Assembly (NCBI GenBank): GCA_041394605.1
Contig: JAWKHX010000004.1
Span: 620,001 to 684,000, forward strand
DNA length: 64,000 nucleotides
Direction: 5' to 3'
Source of the DNA: UBA668 sp041394605
GTDB taxonomy: Bacteria; Actinomycetota; Acidimicrobiia; Acidimicrobiales; Ilumatobacteraceae
Shown piece by piece: positions 63,397 to 64,000 of this stretch (the stretch's first letter is position 1; each line of letters begins with the position of its first letter). The notes beneath the pieces are model-generated. The model made no database searches, was not told the origin of the DNA, and saw only the letters and a program-made list of their open reading frames with translations. The position numbers and the translations under genes were made by a program.

Positions 63397-64000
63397 ATGC
63401 CTCTCAATCCTGATGCAGTCGGCGCGGTCGGCGACCCCGCGACATCGCCTGGGACTCCAAGGACTGCCTGCTCTACGCAGTGGGCATCGGGGCCGGTCAG
63501 GCCGACCTGCCGTTCTCCACGGAGAACACCCAGAACACCCCCAGGTCGTCTACCCGACGTTCGCTGTGGTGGCGGGCACCGGCGGCGGCACGGGCGGCAT
63601 GTCCGGCTCATCGCAGCGTGGCGGCAGCGCCATGAGCCGCATCGGCGACTTCAACCGGGCCATGCTGGTCCACGGCTCGCAGGCCATCACCCTGCACCGG
63701 CCGATCCCCGTCTCGTGCCAGGCCGTGGCGCAGGACAAGATCGCCGCCATGTACGACAAGGGCAAGGCGGCCGTCGTGGTCACCGAGTCCACCGTCACCA
63801 CCAAGGACGGCGAACCGCTGTGGAGCACCCGCTCGGCCGCGTTCATCCGCGGTGAAGGCGGCTGGGGTGGCGACCGCGGCCCCAGCGGCCCGCAGAACGA
63901 GCCGCCGGAAGGCCGTGGCCCGGACCACGAGGTCACCTACCAGACCTCCCCGGACCAGGCGTTCGTCTACCGGCTCTCCGGCGACCGCAACCCGCTGCAC
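63397..64000 (+). CDS. MaoC-like (R)-hydratase, partial and frameshifted
   Basis: Hydratase-2-type enoyl-CoA hydratase that runs off the window end. 'DIAWDSKDCLLYAVGIGAGQ' and 'TPQVVYPTFAVVAG' (N-terminal hot-dog domain) and 'TYQTSPDQAFVYRLSGDRNPLH' (start of the catalytic half, with the Asp/His pair) are clear. Two single-base deletions in C-runs, near 63437 and 63541, break the frame; both restore the family sequence when corrected. It is 15 bases after the SDR gene stop with an AAAGGA ribosome site, so both belong to one operon. Confidence 0.78.

Overview
The window is very G+C-rich, densely coded on both strands, and looks like a free-living Actinomycetota chromosome, most likely class Acidimicrobiia (inference). 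Supporting signs are mycothiol-type enzymes, a homodimeric AceE-type pyruvate dehydrogenase, secreted proteins with repeated 'LDTR ... VDVxGW' beta-domains, many GTG starts, and about twenty genes in which a TAnnnT -10 box lies only 6-10 bases before the start codon (leaderless mRNAs). I see no tRNA, rRNA, CRISPR array, prophage or insertion sequence. Several conserved genes carry single-base indels, often in short C or G runs, which look more like assembly errors than decay.

Layout. 1-2.2 kb: minus-strand operon of a ferritin-like diiron protein, an SCP2-like protein, a small zinc protein and a ferredoxin. 2.3-7.4 kb: hemolysin III-like protein, a lipoprotein, two type II toxin-antitoxin loci with palindromic operators, and an acyl-CoA dehydrogenase. 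7.4-12.4 kb: YfhO-like membrane protein, DsbA-like and maleylpyruvate-isomerase-like proteins, and an alpha/beta hydrolase lacking its serine. 12.4-34.5 kb: surface polysaccharide locus (galE, ugd, UDP-xylose synthase, GT2, GT4, Wzm/Wzt ABC exporter, three methyltransferases, WbsX-like protein, sulfotransferase, three secreted DTR-domain proteins), interrupted by aceE. 34.5-37.5 kb: rhodanese lipoprotein behind a CsoR-like operator, an acyltransferase-SGNH protein and RNase H. 37.5-38.7 kb: an AbiEi/DUF559-like gene bracketed by two identical 30-bp palindromes. 38.7-44.5 kb: SDR, ArsR + His-rich cation exporter, MarR-argJ, YceI, VOC protein, TIGR01777 epimerase. 44.5-47.9 kb: K+/amino-acid permease and two TrkA proteins. 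47.9-49.3 kb: OB-fold protein, a thioredoxin-like lipoprotein with an in-frame TGA in place of the first Cys of CxxC (selenoprotein candidate), and a small membrane protein. 49.4-54 kb: E3, E2 and a LipB-LipA fusion. 54-60 kb: Eis-like gene with many frameshifts, membrane protein, MFS, M20 peptidase, nitronate monooxygenase-like protein. 60-64 kb: FAD oxidoreductase, Tat-exported amidase, and an SDR + MaoC pair for acyl-CoA metabolism.

How the genes fit together. AceE, E2, E3, LipB and LipA can build and lipoylate a pyruvate dehydrogenase complex. GalE, Ugd and UXS supply UDP-galactose, UDP-glucuronate and UDP-xylose to glycosyltransferases whose product Wzm/Wzt could export, with methyl and sulfate decorations. 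The most notable single observation is the TGA-for-Cys codon at 48582-48584, followed at a suitable distance by a SECIS-like hairpin with a GGUC loop.
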